A stretch of 64,000 nt of DNA from Cranoglanis bouderius (GCA_023630585.1 CM042540.1:11345574-11409573), one strand, 5' to 3'; positions 1-11,670 are shown, counted from the first letter of the stretch. Made by a program: numbers and translations. Notes: generated by a model from the letters alone, not told the origin.

Positions 1-1208
1 CATGATTTTTGTTTGGAGTGCCTCGGGGAAGAGCATGCTATTGCTGCTCTTGAGGACGCTGAGTGTAAGCACTGCGAGCTATTTTCTATCCAAGTGCTCC
101 GCTCGAGGTTTGCTTTCTTTCGAGGCTCGGCGTCCTCAGTAAGATCGTGGGGCTCGCGTGTCGAGCTGGCTGAGAGACGAGGCGCGCGAGCCTCCTCTTT
201 TTCTCACACTCTCCTCAGATCGCGAAGTCCCTGCCCCCGCTGCTGAAGCGCGCCCCGGCGCTTCTTCAGAGTGAAACGAGGGCGCGGTTTCTCTTGCTTC
301 CGGCGATATGGAGCCGAGAGCGCCGCCTCTGAGCGCTCCTCGCGCGACGACAAAGCGTTTGGGGAGTTACTCGAGGTAGTGACTAACACGGTGGCCAGGC
401 TTAAGTTAGACTAGCCACATGAGCAAGAGAATCCCAGGCACTCCAAATTAGATGTCAGATTCTGTCGGGTGGCCAAGGCGAGAGATCCCAATATCGATCT
501 CTCCCCTTTTTTTCTCAGACCTCCATAGGAGTTATCTCGCTCATGGAGTAAGCCTTACTCCTCGGGTATCTTTGATGTCGATCTATTCGACTATCATGGG
601 TGCTAAGGTGCATGGGTATGTGACGAGGCCTCAGGTTGGGGAGACGCTCGCGGGCTATCTCTCCCCTGGGAGTGCGTCGTGACTTAAGAAGCCTATCCTC
701 CCCACCAAGCCTTGCAGAGTAACATCGTCACTGGTGGGGAAGGCATTTCAAGCAGTGGGTCAGGCTGGTGCTGCCCTGCACACCATGGCGGTTCTGCTGG
801 CATACCAGGCTGACCTGCTGAAGGACCTGAGCACAGGCGGGAGTATTAGTGAGGAAGCGTTTTTCAGAACTTGGCTGTTCTATGGCTGCATTGCTCACAG
901 TGACCCCCCCCCCCTCTCCCTGTGGCACACCTCTTGCACGCTTGCTCCTCACGCTCCAGTGCAGAGTTCGAATCCCAACCTCTACAAAAAAACAAAATGC
1001 CACTCTTCAAAAATTTGATGAGTTTCCCCACCATGCTCAGGCATCAGGGCTGTCGGCCACCCAGCCCCGACCCAGTACGGTCTCCCTGCAGCGAGAGTCG
1101 CAGAAGCAGAGTGTGGCGAGGGAGGGACTGGGGAGCGGCTCGCCGATCTCAGCAGCCAGCAAGAGGCCGGATCTGAGGATGATTATTTCGTCCAGAAACA
1201 AGTCCTGA
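1..1208 (+). pseudogene. DIRS gag-like ORF remnant
   Basis: Fragments of a gag-like protein in several frames. Frame 1 (1-246) opens at the window edge with a Cys/His cluster: CxxC, then CLGEEHA, then CKHC, which is typical of the N-terminal finger of DIRS gag proteins. Frame 2 (about 540-900) contains the segment from YSTIMGAK through the AYQADLLKDL motif, with one in-frame stop at 680-682. A third frame (about 850-1208) carries the Ser/Gln-rich C-terminal part. Frameshifts and at least one internal deletion separate the pieces. The role would be RNA and nucleoprotein packaging. The assignment rests on recalled family pattern and order, not on a search. Confidence 0.7.
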
Positions 1209-1306
1209 GGGTCAAGTGCCAGGGACCATGGGGGTGTGCCCCCCCGGGTAGGGGCACGAGAAGTTCCAACAGAAAGCAGAGGCTCCTGCCTGGCACCCTC
1301 AGTGAA

Positions 1307-2979
1307 ATGTTAGATGTTCGGTTGCCCCCTGCCATGTTTCAGGACACCAGACATCTAACATCCCCCCATCAAAGCGAAGTGTTAAAACTAGTGCCCCTAT
1401 CAGAGAAGCTGGCAGCATGGAAGCTGCTGCCAAATATCTCTCCATGGGCAGAAAGGACTGTAGAGAAGGACTACAGGATTCAGTTTGCATATCAGCCTCC
1501 GCATTTCAATGGCGTGGTCTCCACTTCCATCAAACTGGAGCGAGTGCATTTGTTGACACAGGAATTGCAGGCTCTGCTGGACAAAGGGGCCATAGAACGT
1601 GTTCCCCTGTCAGACAGAGAGTCAGGTTATTACAGCCTGTATTTTCTGGTTCCCAAGAAAGATGGGGGGTTGCGTCCAATTTTAGATATTCGTGGGTTGA
1701 ACCGCTACCTCAGAACATACAAGTTCAAGATGTTGACGATCAAGATGATTGTGTCGCAGATCCAATCAGGGGACTAGTTTGTGACAATCGATCTCAAGGA
1801 CACATATTTCTCATGTAGAAATCTTGCCACAACACAGGAAGTTCTTGAGGTTCGCTTTTGGGGGCGAAGCTTACCAGTATCGGGTTCTTCCGTTTGGCCT
1901 AGCTTTGTCACCTCGCACGTACACGAAATGCATGGATGCAGCACTGGCTCCTCTGCGACTCCAGGGCATCCGCATTTTAAACTACATAGATGACTGGCTG
2001 ATTCTGGCTCAGTCGCAAGAGCTGGCGCTTCGACATTGGGATGTCATCCTAGCTCATCTCGAATCTCTGGGGTTGAGACTCAACACAAACAAAAGTGTTC
2101 TCTCTCCTGCTTGGAGGACAATGTATTTGGGTTGTATGGGATTCGATCACGATGCAGGCACAGCTGTCTCATGCACGCGTCGAATCTATTCTAAATGCCC
2201 TAAAGAACATCAAGCTAGGCCAGAGAATTACTGTTTATTACTTTCAGAAGGTTCTAGGTCTCATGGCAGCTGCATCCACGGTCATACCCTTGGGCCTCCT
2301 GCACATGAGATTGTTTCAGTTGTGGCTCAGAGCAAGGGGATTTCATCCAAGGGCCAATCCCCAGAGGCAAATAAAGGTCACGCGCCAGGCGCTTCGTACC
2401 CTTTTTATGTGGTTCAGACCCCGGTTTCGGACTTTGGGTCCCACTCTAGGTCCGTGTTGTCGTCGCAAGATGCTAACGACAGACGCTTTCCTCACGGGTT
2501 GGGGTGTGGCCTTGGATGCACGTTCAGGAGATCTGGAGAGGTCATCTTCTCGACTGGCACATCAATTGCCTCGAAATGATGGCTCTATTTCGGGCCCTGA
2601 AATACTTCCTCCAGCAGTTAAGAGGCTACCATGTCCTAGTGCCGGTGGACAACACGGCGGTAGTCTCTTACATAAATCACATGGGCGGACTGCTTCCGTG
2701 CCGCCTGAACAGGCTAGCGCAGCAGGTTCTGCTGGGGGCACAGGACAAGTTCCTGTCCACTCTCAACTGGCGTCTCGTCAACTGGGGTCTCACCTCCTAC
2801 TGATAGTGCCCCGTTGGCCGACCAGAGTATGGTTCTCAGGTTTAATATCCCTCCTCGATGGCTCGCCATGGGCGATTCTGGTCAGGAGAGATCTCCTATC
2901 TCAGGCACAGGGGACAATATTTCATCCCCGGCCCAAGCTCTGGAACCTTCATGTCTGGCCCCTGAGGGGGACCAGCTAA
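1307..2979 (+). pseudogene. DIRS reverse transcriptase / RNase H remnant
   Basis: The reverse-transcriptase region starts with an N-terminal block in frame 2 (1307-1777) containing the LVPKKDGGLRPILD motif. A TAG at 1775-1777 interrupts it just before VTIDLKD. After a shift near 1815 the palm continues in frame 3 with VLPFGLALSP and the catalytic YIDD box at 1983-1994. A further shift near 2150 leads to the RNase H region in frame 1, with LTTDAFLTGWG. Frame 2 from about 2504 then holds the NCLEMMALFRAL and VDNTAVVSYINHMGG motifs. The last part (to 2979, frame 1) is the linker before the recombinase. At least one stop and three frameshifts make it non-functional. Confidence 0.88.
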
Positions 2980-4003
2980 GAGATGCTGGATTTCCAGCTG
3001 ACGTAGTAGAGACTATTCTAAGTGCCAGGGCCCCCTCCACTAGAAGAAGTTATGCCTTCAAATGGCACATTTTTGAAAATTGGTGTATGGCGCACCATGC
3101 AGACCCAGTTCACTGCCAAGTTGTTTCAGTGCTGGAATTCCTGCAAGGGAAATTGTCCTCAGGCATATGTCCTGGTACTCTCAGAGTCTATGTGGCCGCC
3201 ATTTCGGCTTGTCATGCTCTGATTGATGGGGTTTCTGTGGGAAAGCACCCTTTATTCACCCGCTTCATTCGTGGAGCCAAGCGGTTGAGGCTGCCTACTA
3301 GAGTGACAGTCCCTTCGTGGGACTTAGCTATAGTGCTCGAGGGTCTGGTCGGCACCCCTTTCGAACCACTAGAGTCAGCATCTGTCAGGTTTCTGACCTT
3401 AAGTATGGTTTTTCTAATGGCTATTACTTCTCTGAAGAGAATTGGGGATTTGCAGGCTCTGTCAGTCGCACGGTCCTGCCTAGACTTTGCCCCTGGGCTG
3501 GTCAAAGCTATTTTGCATCCTTACCCTAATTATCTCCCGAAAGTTCCATTCTAGGCCATACATCCGGTCGTTCTTGAAGCCTCTGTCCTCCGCCTTCCAT
3601 GACGACGGAGCAGGAAAGTCTTCACTTACTTTGTCCAGTACGTGCTCTTCGGATTTACGTCCACCGCAACAGCCAGTGGCGTAAGTCGGAGCAGCTTTTC
3701 ATATGCTATGGGGGCCGCAACTGGGGGGCGGCTGCCACTAAGCAAACTGTGTCTCATTGGGTGAGGGATGCCATTGCCCTAGCCTACGAGGCGTGTGATC
3801 AAGCTTCGCCCCTAGGAGTTAGGGCCCATTCAACCAGGGGGGTTGCATCTTCTATGGCTTTGGCAAGAGGTGTCCCCTTGCAGCAAGTATGTGATGCGGC
3901 AGGTTGGTCCTCTCCGTACACATTTGTCAGATTCTATAGTTTGGATGTCCATGCTACTCCGGGCTCGCATGTCCTTGAGTCAACATCCCTTAGGCATGTC
4001 TGA
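2940..4003 (+). pseudogene. DIRS tyrosine recombinase remnant
   Basis: A YR-family recombinase, which replaces the DDE integrase in DIRS elements. The N-terminal, core-binding part lies in frame 3 (to 3554) and includes APSTRRSY and the first catalytic arginine in a KRIGDL context. The reading frame is then lost, and the C-terminal half resumes in frame 2 (3599-4003). That half carries the HxxR box (HSTRG, near 3829-3843) and the nucleophilic tyrosine in RFYSLD (codon 3935-3937). The order R...HxxR...Y is conserved, so the catalytic residues survive although the gene is split by a frameshift and by the stop after residue 246 of the first piece. Confidence 0.88.
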
Positions 4004-4082
4004 GACCTTCTTCAATGTTTGTGCGCACACACCACACAACCTTGGGGGTTCAGACACTTCCAGTGCGGCAGCATTGGTATTC

Positions 4083-4463
4083 TCGTTCCCATTAGCATTT
4101 GATGCGCAGCATCGAGAGTAGCTTTTGATAGGGAATGTCTCAGGTTACTTGACTGTAACCCTGTTCCCTGAAAAAGCGGGAACAAGATGCTGCGCCTCAA
4201 TGCCGCACTGCAGACGTGTCTGGCGTCTCTCAGACAAAGTGTAACCTGAAGGTATGCCTGTTTCACATCTATTTATAACCTACAGGTGCATGTTATCAAT
4301 GACGTAAGTCACCGAGGTTATTTAAGCCAATTCTTGGTGTGTTTAACACACATGCTTCACAACCGGTCGAACAAAGAATGTTCTCATTAGCGTTTGATGC
4401 ACAGCATCTCGTTCCCGCTTTTTCAGGGAACAGGATTACAGTCAAGTAACCCGAGACGTTCTC
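4083..4463. repeat. DIRS right-end inverted and direct repeats
   Basis: Bases 4132-4203 are repeated in inverted form at 4390-4463 (about 72 bp, a few mismatches), separated by about 190 bp that contain TATA-like stretches. In addition, 4083-4115 is a direct repeat of 4380-4412. Such a mix of inverted and internal complementary repeats is what DIRS elements carry at the right end, where the internal complementary region and the terminal repeat are thought to align for circularisation. The outermost match ends near 4463, which I take as the element boundary. Confidence 0.8.
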
Positions 4464-5499
4464 ACCTGTACAAACACCCAATGAGATCATTACTGGCCCT
4501 GCTCTCTGGGTGGGAATAACATGATAGATTGAGGCTTGCCAAATGTTACATGTTAGCTTATTTATACATCATAGGCAGTTAGCACTCTTCTCCAAGCATG
4601 TTCAGCTATTCTATTCAGGAACAGAATTTCAAAAAGATGTGGTTTCCCAGGTGGAGGAAGTCTGTATTAGCATTAAGATGTCCAGATTGCTAGCTTAGTA
4701 ACTAGCTATTGAGTAGATATCGGCTATGACAAAAGTGGGAGAAACAACAAAAAAGTACCTCTCATACAATCACATTAAATTATTCAGTGCTTCTGAAGTG
4801 AGGTGGAATTCAATCCAAGCACAGAGCTGAGCAGTTACATAAACACACAGAACACACCTGTAACCCCTTTCATGCACTGTGGTAGCTCCCAGACACTATC
4901 ACACCAGGGACAGATGTCCGAAAATGAAGTGGGAGACCCCAACTTCAGCCAGACTTCAAGCATTCACTAGAGATTCTGGTAAGTTTGTAAACAAACACAG
5001 CGAAGAACCACATACCTTCACAGAAAGAGGCAATTTGACTGACATCGCAGATGACCAACCACAGGCAATTTCCTGCAGGCCACTGCTGGACACTAACTTG
5101 TTTAAAAGTCCGTGAACATTTTATTTAGTAACCTAGCAATAATCATAAAACATAACTAGCTGCTAAATTTTTCTCAAAAAGAAAGACAACAAATTGTACG
5201 AAACTGTGCTTTTACTTGTTGCTGTGGTGATAATCACCTCTTGTACCTTTCATTTGGTAATGTGAATATAGTGTACAATAATTTAAGATGTATAATATTT
5301 AAGGAAAATGAGGGAGACTGCAGGTCCAGAAAGAAGGGCGTATTCACTGGAATACATTCCTGATTCAGTCTATTGTTCCAACATGCTTTAAAAATATCCA
5401 CCATTGTTCCTGTACTAAACATAACAACTCCAGTGTGCCTGAATGACAACCATATGATATATGATAACACTAAATTCAGCTATCATGTTTACATATATA

Positions 5500-5502
<3 letters not shown>

Positions 5503-5584
<82 letters not shown>
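5503..5584. repeat. (TA)n microsatellite
   Basis: About 41 uninterrupted TA units. Confidence 0.98.
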
Positions 5585-5586
<2 letters not shown>

Positions 5587-5664
5587 GAGCTGCAGGAAAT
5601 ACTGAACCCATCACACACATTGCAACCTTCATCCACTAACCACTAAAGTCTAAACATCCCCACA

Positions 5665-5665
<1 letters not shown>

Positions 5666-5713
<48 letters not shown>
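5666..5713. repeat. (CA)n microsatellite
   Basis: About 24 uninterrupted AC units, 80 bp after the TA array. Confidence 0.98.
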
Positions 5714-5715
<2 letters not shown>

Positions 5716-6104
5716 ATCTAACACATTTTGAGGTTATCAAAAAAATGTTAATGTTAAAATTAAGTTAACAACACCACCAAACACAGAGCATACCTAAGCC
5801 AAAGTCTGAACACACAGTCTGATTACACACACATACTGAAAGGATACAGTTGTTAACAGGGCTAACCAAGCATCACACTAAGTTCCTGCTCTGTGGAAAA
5901 TATTACACGACTTTGCTGTGTCAGCCTGGCGGACTTTAATACAGTATTATTAGATCAAAGCCAGGTTACCCAAAGCCTCTCTCAAGCATTAATTTACTCC
6001 ACAAATTCCTCATTATCTCATAATGTAGCTTATTATTAAAGGATTTATTTTATTTCATCAAAAAAAAAATTTAATGCACAGTTTTCCCCCTTACCCCAAA
6101 TGTA

Positions 6105-6200
6105 GTCAATCAGCCAAGACGTGTGGTCTCTGACATTTGCTTCCTCAGATGTGTACTGGAGTTATGAGGCGCATGCCAGCCCACATTAGCCTCATAGCTC
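6105..6200. repeat. Small dispersed repeat, copy 1 (others near 8415-8520 and 56575-56690)
   Basis: The phrase CAGCCAAGAC followed by a TCTGACATTTGCTTC-type segment occurs here and again near 8415. A weaker version lies near 56575. Family unknown; the shared core is under 100 bp. Confidence 0.4.
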
Positions 6201-6430
6201 CAGTGCAAAACTAAAAATGAAGGGCAGTGCATAAAATCACATTTGGTCATGTGTGTATACTAGGGATGTAGCTGAAAACAAATACAGTAATAGGAATGGA
6301 CAGATAATGTGTTCTAAACAGATAAGATGAAAACAGGGCACACTATTCCTTTTTAATATGATGTGGGCATGAGCGAGCCCCCCCCAAAAAAAAAACCAAA
6401 AAAAAACACACACTTAATGTGCCACCCCCA

Positions 6431-6492
6431 GAGCATTGAAGCATTATACAAGTACAGATACAGATACAGATAATGGCACTGTGGTACACCCC
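6431..6492. repeat. GATACA-motif repeat end, copy 1
   Basis: A short block with tandem CAGATA units followed by a GGCACTGTGGTACACC-type end. Related blocks occur at 18905-18992 and 52970-53023. Probably one end of a small DNA transposon; the family is not identified. Confidence 0.4.
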
Positions 6493-6529
6493 CCCTCCCC
6501 CCAATTCATCCAACATGATCTGTTTGCAG

Positions 6530-6713
6530 AAGAAGTATGAGGAGAGGTTTGTAGGGAACCAGGACTCCAGCAGGCTACTGAAGAGGAGTCATGTTGAAGA
6601 CTCTGAGGAGCAGAAATCAGTGAAGAGCAAAATGGGGCCAAATGGGATGAACATCAGGAGCATGACCTTCTATAAGACTGATATTGAAGAGGACGATGAC
6701 GGAGAACAGATCA
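6530..6713 (+). CDS. olfml2b: olfml2b exon a (acidic linker)
   Basis: The acceptor TTTGCAG ends at 6529 after a long C-rich tract, and the donor A|GTGAGT follows 6713. The exon is 184 bp, starts in phase 0 and leaves one base for the next exon. It encodes a charged stretch beginning KKYEERFVGN and ending in DDDGEQI. It has no known fold. Confidence 0.75.
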
Positions 6714-9700
6714 GTGAGTTTGTGGTTAATACTGGCTTGCTGACTTGCCCTGGGCTTGCCCTTGGGTTTAATCTCTATTACCATGGTTAAAGGAAAAGTC
6801 AAACGTTTTTTCAACCTAATTTCCATGTTCTGACTTTTGCATGTCCTGTATGTGCAATTACCACAGAAAAGAATTTCAAAATATTCATTTGTTTTCTTTC
6901 ACTTTTCCTGGTGGGGGTCAGGTGGCAGCAGGCTGATAAGGTCAGCCCAGTCTTCTCTATCCCCAGTCACAGATTTCATCTCTTCCTGGGGAACTCCAGA
7001 CATTTCCAACCCAAATGTAAGATACAATCTCTCCAGTGGGTGTTAGGTCTACCCTGGGGTGTCTGTCCAGTGGGGCAGGCTTGATATATTGTATATCTAG
7101 TTGGAGGTGACCAAGGGGCATTTTGTAAGGTGCTTGAACAACCTCAACCTCTTCATTCGGCCCAGTAACCCTGCAGAGGAAGCTAATTTCTGCCACCTGT
7201 ACTCAAGACCTTGTTCTTTCGTTCACTATCCACAGCTTATGTGTTCTTGTGTAATTTAATCCAAATTTCTAGTGCTGGACTAATGAGCTACGGCAAAAAG
7301 TAATTCAAGTTTTTACCATTTTCCTCAAGCAAAAGCACTTCTGTTCGCAGCTCTGTTTTTAACCATGTTCTTCTTTGTTGCTGTTCTGAAAACTGCACAT
7401 TTTTATGAGGTGGAATTCGATTATCAAGTAGTGTTCCCCATATTACAGTGTAATCACTTATGTGAGCAGGTAAATTACTCAAATAACACTGTGAACATAT
7501 TACTGCTTCTTTGAAAAGTAGACTACCTTGTTTTAAAAATCTTGCAAGTTTACTGTCTATATTGATATAGCATAACATTGTGGTATAACTAATTTCTTAT
7601 GATGTTACACATTGAAAAAGCTTATTTATAAATATGAAAAATCTGGTGTGTTGCCCATTCTTGGGTTTCATCCTGCCTTTCATTTCCTCTCCATTTCTCT
7701 CCATTTCAAACACTGGATGATTGAAAACCTTCATAGACATTTTTATTAAGCTCTTCTACCCACAATTGTTAATCCTCCACAGCAGGACAAGATGATGTGC
7801 TGAGTGGTGACGGTTCAGTGGATTTAATAATAGAAGACCAGATCCCCAAACAACAGGACACTCAATCCTCAGGCCTTCACACTACAGCCACCGCGGCACC
7901 AAAACTGAACAGAGAGACCACCACAAACGTGCTAACCATCACAAAGCAGCCTAAACAGGAGTCTTGGGAAACTGAGAGGATGATTACAACCAGCACAGCA
8001 ACGCCACTGTCCTTAACAACCTTCACCACCACCACCACAAAGCTGGCGACCACCAACAGATCAACATCCATCTCTGCTCCTCCTAAAGCTCCAAAACCAC
8101 AGCACAACTCCACATCTGCAGCAAGAAAACACACAGTGAAATCTCGACTCAGCTGGGACGAAGAATCTGTAGTTACTACAGACTCACCAAAGAATTCTGG
8201 TAAGTTCAAGATGTTTTAGATCATGGTGTATATCTTGACATCCTCATGTGCTGATGGATTTTTATATCACGATAATTTATAGCATGTGGTTAGATTTCAT
8301 AGAACAATTCACTATTCAATTCAATATTTTCAATTTCAACACAAACAATAAACATGTTAGTTACCCATAAAGGAATTGGTTGAGGAAAACTCAAATGTAC
8401 ACAGTTTCTGAGTTTTCAATCAGCCAAGACATGTTTAGTGTCTGACATTTGCTTCTCTAGTTTTGTGCATGAGATATGAGACAAAAAAGTAATGGAGGAT
8501 TATCTCAACCAATAAATACATGGCCACATTTTTATATACTGGTATGTTTTTATGTTTTGTGATAGTTGTTCATGAGTCCTGTGTTTGTCCTGAGTAGTTA
8601 AACTGCCCAGTCTTCTTTAAAAAAATCCTCAAGGTCTTGCACATTCTTTGTTTTTTTATCATCTTCTGCATATTTGCCCCATTTCTAACAGTGGCTATAT
8701 GATTTTGAGATCGATCTTTTCACACTAAGGATAATTGAGGGACTCAAACACAGCTATTACAAAAGTTGTAAACATTTAATGTTGCTCAAGAGGGCAACAT
8801 GATACATTAAGAGCCAGGGGGTGTAAACTTTTGAACAGGATGATCGGTGTAAATTCTTATTACTTTGTTTAAAGATCTTGTTTTTTTTTTGTTTTTTTTT
8901 TTAGTACTGGCCTTCAGAAGCTACATAAGATATTTACATGTTTCCTATAAGACAAAATAATAACAACCCTCATTGCTCATCAATGCATACCAAAAATCAT
9001 GCACTTGTACTCAGTCTGAAAAAAAATATCAGTGCATCTCAACTTCCTTTAAATGACATTGTTATGCTATGTGAATTCATTTTTAAATAATTTCACATTC
9101 AAACTTTGGGAGGTGGAGCCTAGAAAATGCTGTGTTTTTCCTGGCAATGTTATTTTTTCTTTAAAATTTGTAGGTGTATGCAAGGACACATTAGCAACTA
9201 TTGCTGACCCTGTGACTCACAATACTTATGGCCGCAATGAAGGTGCCTGGATGAAGGACCCAAAAGGCAATGGCAATGTCATTTATGTCACAAACTACTA
9301 CTATGGCAGCAACCTACTGGAATTCCGTGATATGGATACATTCAAGCAAGGTGATTATTATACTAGCAAAAATACTGTACTTATTCCACTAACACTAATT
9401 CTAATAAGATAATAGATTGTATTTAGACTGAATGCGATTGATTTAAGTGTTATCATACATCATACAGAAGGCCATACATAGAGCATTTAAGACTCTATTA
9501 GTGATACACCAGCATTGTGTTATGTGTCTGATTTTGAAACGTGCTTTTCGTTTTGTATTGTATTTTCTGGATGTTAAGTTAGCGGCAAGATTTACCACAT
9601 TTATCACATGGGTAGCAACCTACCATAAAAGTATTATAATTGAATTTATATAATTAGCTAATTTATCTCCAAATTGGCCCTCATGGATAGCAGGCCGTGA

Positions 9701-10539
9701 TTGATTAATTAAGATGTGCTGGATGTTGGGAGAGATTATGATCAACAATGATCAACATGAACAATAACTAGGCCAATGCAAATTCTATCATGTATGTATT
9801 ATCACTTGTAAATGTACCGTAAAAGCACTGATAATGGTGTGTCTTGTTTTGTAAAGCTGCTTTCATTTCATACTGGTCAAACTCTGGGCATTGTGGATAT
9901 TAATATTAGTGTTTTTCATTTTCTGTCCACTCAGGGCGCATCAGCATCTCCTACAAACTCCCCTACAACTGGATCGGCACGGGTCATGTGGTCTACAATG
10001 GCGCCTTCTACTATAACCGGGCATTTTCCCATGACATCATCAAATATGACCTGCGCCTGGGTTACGTGGCGGCTTGGGCCACACTGCATGATGCCATGTT
10101 TGAGCACGAGGATGAGCAGGCACCCTGGAGCTTTAGGGGACACTCCGACGTGGACTTTGCTGTGGATGAGAGTGGCCTGTGGATGGTTTATCCAGCTCTA
10201 GATGAAGAAGGCTTCCACCAGGAAGTGGTTATTCTGAGCAAGCTCAATCCTTCCGATCTGCAGAAGGAGAACACATGGAGGACGGGCCTAAGGAGAAACA
10301 GCTACGGGAACAGCTTTGTCATCTGTGGTGTCCTGTATGCTGTGGACAGCTATGAACACATAAATGCCACCATTAGCTACGCTTTTGACACGCACACACA
10401 CACTCAGATGGTGCCACGGCTGCCCTTCGTGAACAACTACACTTACACCACCCAAATTGACTATAACCCAAAGGACCGCACGCTCTACGCCTGGGACAAG
10501 GGCCATCAAGTGACCTATGAAGTCATATTTGCCTATTAA
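6530..10539 (+). CDS. olfml2b: Olfactomedin-like protein 2B, C-terminal exons (partial gene)
   Basis: Four spliced exons (6530-6713, 7783-8199, 9174-9350, 9935-10539) join in frame and encode about 400 C-terminal residues ending in VIFAY. The first two exons encode an acidic, then Ser/Thr-rich linker. The last two encode a complete olfactomedin domain starting at GVCKDTLATI, with the two conserved cysteines (CKDT and FVICG), the NYYYG and GTGHVVYNGAFYYN blocks, and DVDFAVDE. NATIS and NNYT are candidate N-glycosylation sites. The family is secreted and binds matrix proteoglycans; OLFML2A/B are the photomedins. The signal peptide and coiled-coil exons are not in view. OLFML2B is preferred over OLFML2A because dusp12 lies next door, as in human 1q23.3. 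No damage is seen in the visible exons. Confidence 0.88.
7783..8199 (+). CDS. olfml2b: olfml2b exon b (Ser/Thr-rich linker)
   Basis: The acceptor is CCTCCACAG at 7782, with an alternative three bases later (7786) that keeps the frame. The donor CTG|GTAAG follows 8199. The 417 bp exon encodes a Thr-rich, Ser-rich and Lys-rich low-complexity segment with runs such as TTFTTTTTK, probably O-glycosylated. The photomedin linker is poorly conserved between species, so only its composition and position support the call. Confidence 0.75.
9174..9350 (+). CDS. olfml2b: olfml2b exon c (start of olfactomedin domain)
   Basis: The acceptor TTTGTAG ends at 9173 and the donor CAAG|GTGATT follows 9350. The 177 bp exon is phase 1 at both ends. 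It encodes the start of the olfactomedin propeller with the first conserved cysteine (GVCKD), TYGRNEGAWMKDP and NYYYGSNLLEF. Confidence 0.9.
9935..10539 (+). CDS. olfml2b: olfml2b last exon (main olfactomedin domain)
   Basis: The acceptor TCCACTCAG ends at 9934 and the stop TAA is at 10537-10539. The 605 bp exon encodes most of the propeller: SYKLPYNWIGTGHVVYNGAF, DVDFAVDESGLW, LRRNSYGNSFVICGVLYAVD and the terminal TLYAWDKGHQVTYEVIFAY. The second conserved cysteine lies in FVICG. The exon is intact. Confidence 0.93.
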
Positions 10540-11157
10540 TTACTGTATGAGATGATATCTAGATCATAACTAGATAACTGTTCTGCACTTTTTGTAAAAG
10601 AATTACAAGACTCAGTGGATTGTAGATCAGTCTACATGGTCAGTATATATTTTTTTATAACATGCCACTATTTTATTGTTATTTGTTGTTCTGTTTGCAG
10701 TGTGTAAAATGCATGTTTCTCTAATGTGCTTATCTTTCTGTGATGAAAATTTTCACTAAGTTAAGGCCTCAGCATACTTCATGTGGTGACATCATTCGGC
10801 TGGCTTTCACAAAAAATATGATGCAATTGCAGAGCAAACAGCCGTCATGAAGAGGCTTCACTTGCCAACCATGCCTGTGATTGGTCACTGCAAATAAGAT
10901 GTACCCAAGATTCATTCTAAGAAAGATGACTTTGAGATGATCTTTTTGTAAGTCATGGAAATTGAAACACCGCCACCTGCTGTACTGGAGACACAGTCAA
11001 TACAAAACCACAGAAATTATGCTTGCGAAGGTGGTTTCGTCTTTGTACGGCTCTTTGCTGTTTCTGCATTAAGTATACTGAGGACTTTAATGACAAAGTT
11101 ATTGTTACGGCTTGTTAAAAATGTGTATGTATTTTGTAAATAATGTAGTTAATTTAA

Positions 11158-11163
11158 AATAAA
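11158..11163 (+). promoter_or_regulatory. Likely polyadenylation signal of olfml2b
   Basis: A canonical AATAAA about 620 bp after the stop codon, in an AT-rich 3' flank. It gives a plausible 3'UTR end near 11180. Transcript data would decide. Confidence 0.45.
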
Positions 11164-11339
11164 TTCCATGCCTGTACTTGTGTAGAGTGATGAATTAAGT
11201 CATAATGAAAAGTTATAATGAAAAAAAAATAGACTCTATTTTGAGTTAAAACATTTTTATATACTTTTATTTTTAAATACTTGTATATGCATGTTGACAC
11301 TTTTAGTCAGTGGGGCCATCCTGGATATTACTGTCAGAA

Positions 11340-11670
11340 GGTAGGAGGCTGAGACGGATGCAAATGCAGTTCAGAATTAATTTTAATAAATGATCAGGCA
11401 AACAAATCTAAATCACTAGGCAAAAGCAGGGTCAAAAACACAAACAGGATCAGGCGAAGTGCAAACAGGATATACAAGGCTAGGCAAAAGACAAGGGTCA
11501 AAAGGCTTGCAAAAAGTCAAAACCAGAAAAGCGAACACAGTAACATACAGGCTTGATGCTGTATCAGATTAATGCACAAACTGCATGTATACTTCACGGT
11601 GATAGCGAGTGTGAGAGTCCAATATATAGTGCTGGTAATGATCAGTGACAGGTGTGCATGGTTAGGAATC
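11340..11670. repeat. Retroelement-derived dispersed repeat fragment
   Basis: A stretch with repeated CAGG, AAACAGG and GGCAAAA-type motifs. Segments near 35870-36110 and 57690-57960 have similar composition and word use. It resembles the untranslated part of a fish retroelement; no ORF is present. Confidence 0.35.

Larger units (their letters stand above)
1..4466 (+). mobile_element. DIRS-type tyrosine-recombinase retroelement, degenerate, left end outside window
   Basis: A decayed DIRS-order retrotransposon. In order it shows a gag-like zinc-finger piece, a reverse transcriptase with a YIDD box, an RNase H segment, a tyrosine recombinase and complex inverted/direct repeats at the right end. 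There is no LTR, DDE integrase or protease. DIRS elements replicate through an RNA and probably a circular DNA that the recombinase inserts without target duplication. Every ORF is broken by frameshifts or stops, so this copy cannot be autonomous. The reading frame is open at base 1, so the left inverted terminal repeat lies outside the window. The element ends about 2 kb before the first visible olfml2b exon. Confidence 0.9.
4467..6529. other. Non-coding DNA between DIRS element and first visible olfml2b exon
   Basis: No coding exon is recognised here. It holds AT-rich unique-looking sequence, a TA array, a CA array, a fragment of a small dispersed repeat (about 6105-6200) and a GATACA-containing repeat end (6431-6492). 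If olfml2b begins upstream of the window, this stretch is intronic and so is the DIRS element. Confidence 0.5.

Noticed and set aside
3212..3505. 97-codon minus-strand frame in the DIRS region
   Set aside because: It is antisense to the tyrosine recombinase, whose motifs support the + strand.
5373..5646. Open frames of repeated Tyr-Ile residues
   Set aside because: They are translations of a TA microsatellite, as are those at 25098-25370 and 27603-27830.
7877..8209. 110-codon open frame on the minus strand, Val-rich
   Set aside because: It is the reverse shadow of the Ser/Thr-rich olfml2b exon, whose splice sites and phase are consistent.
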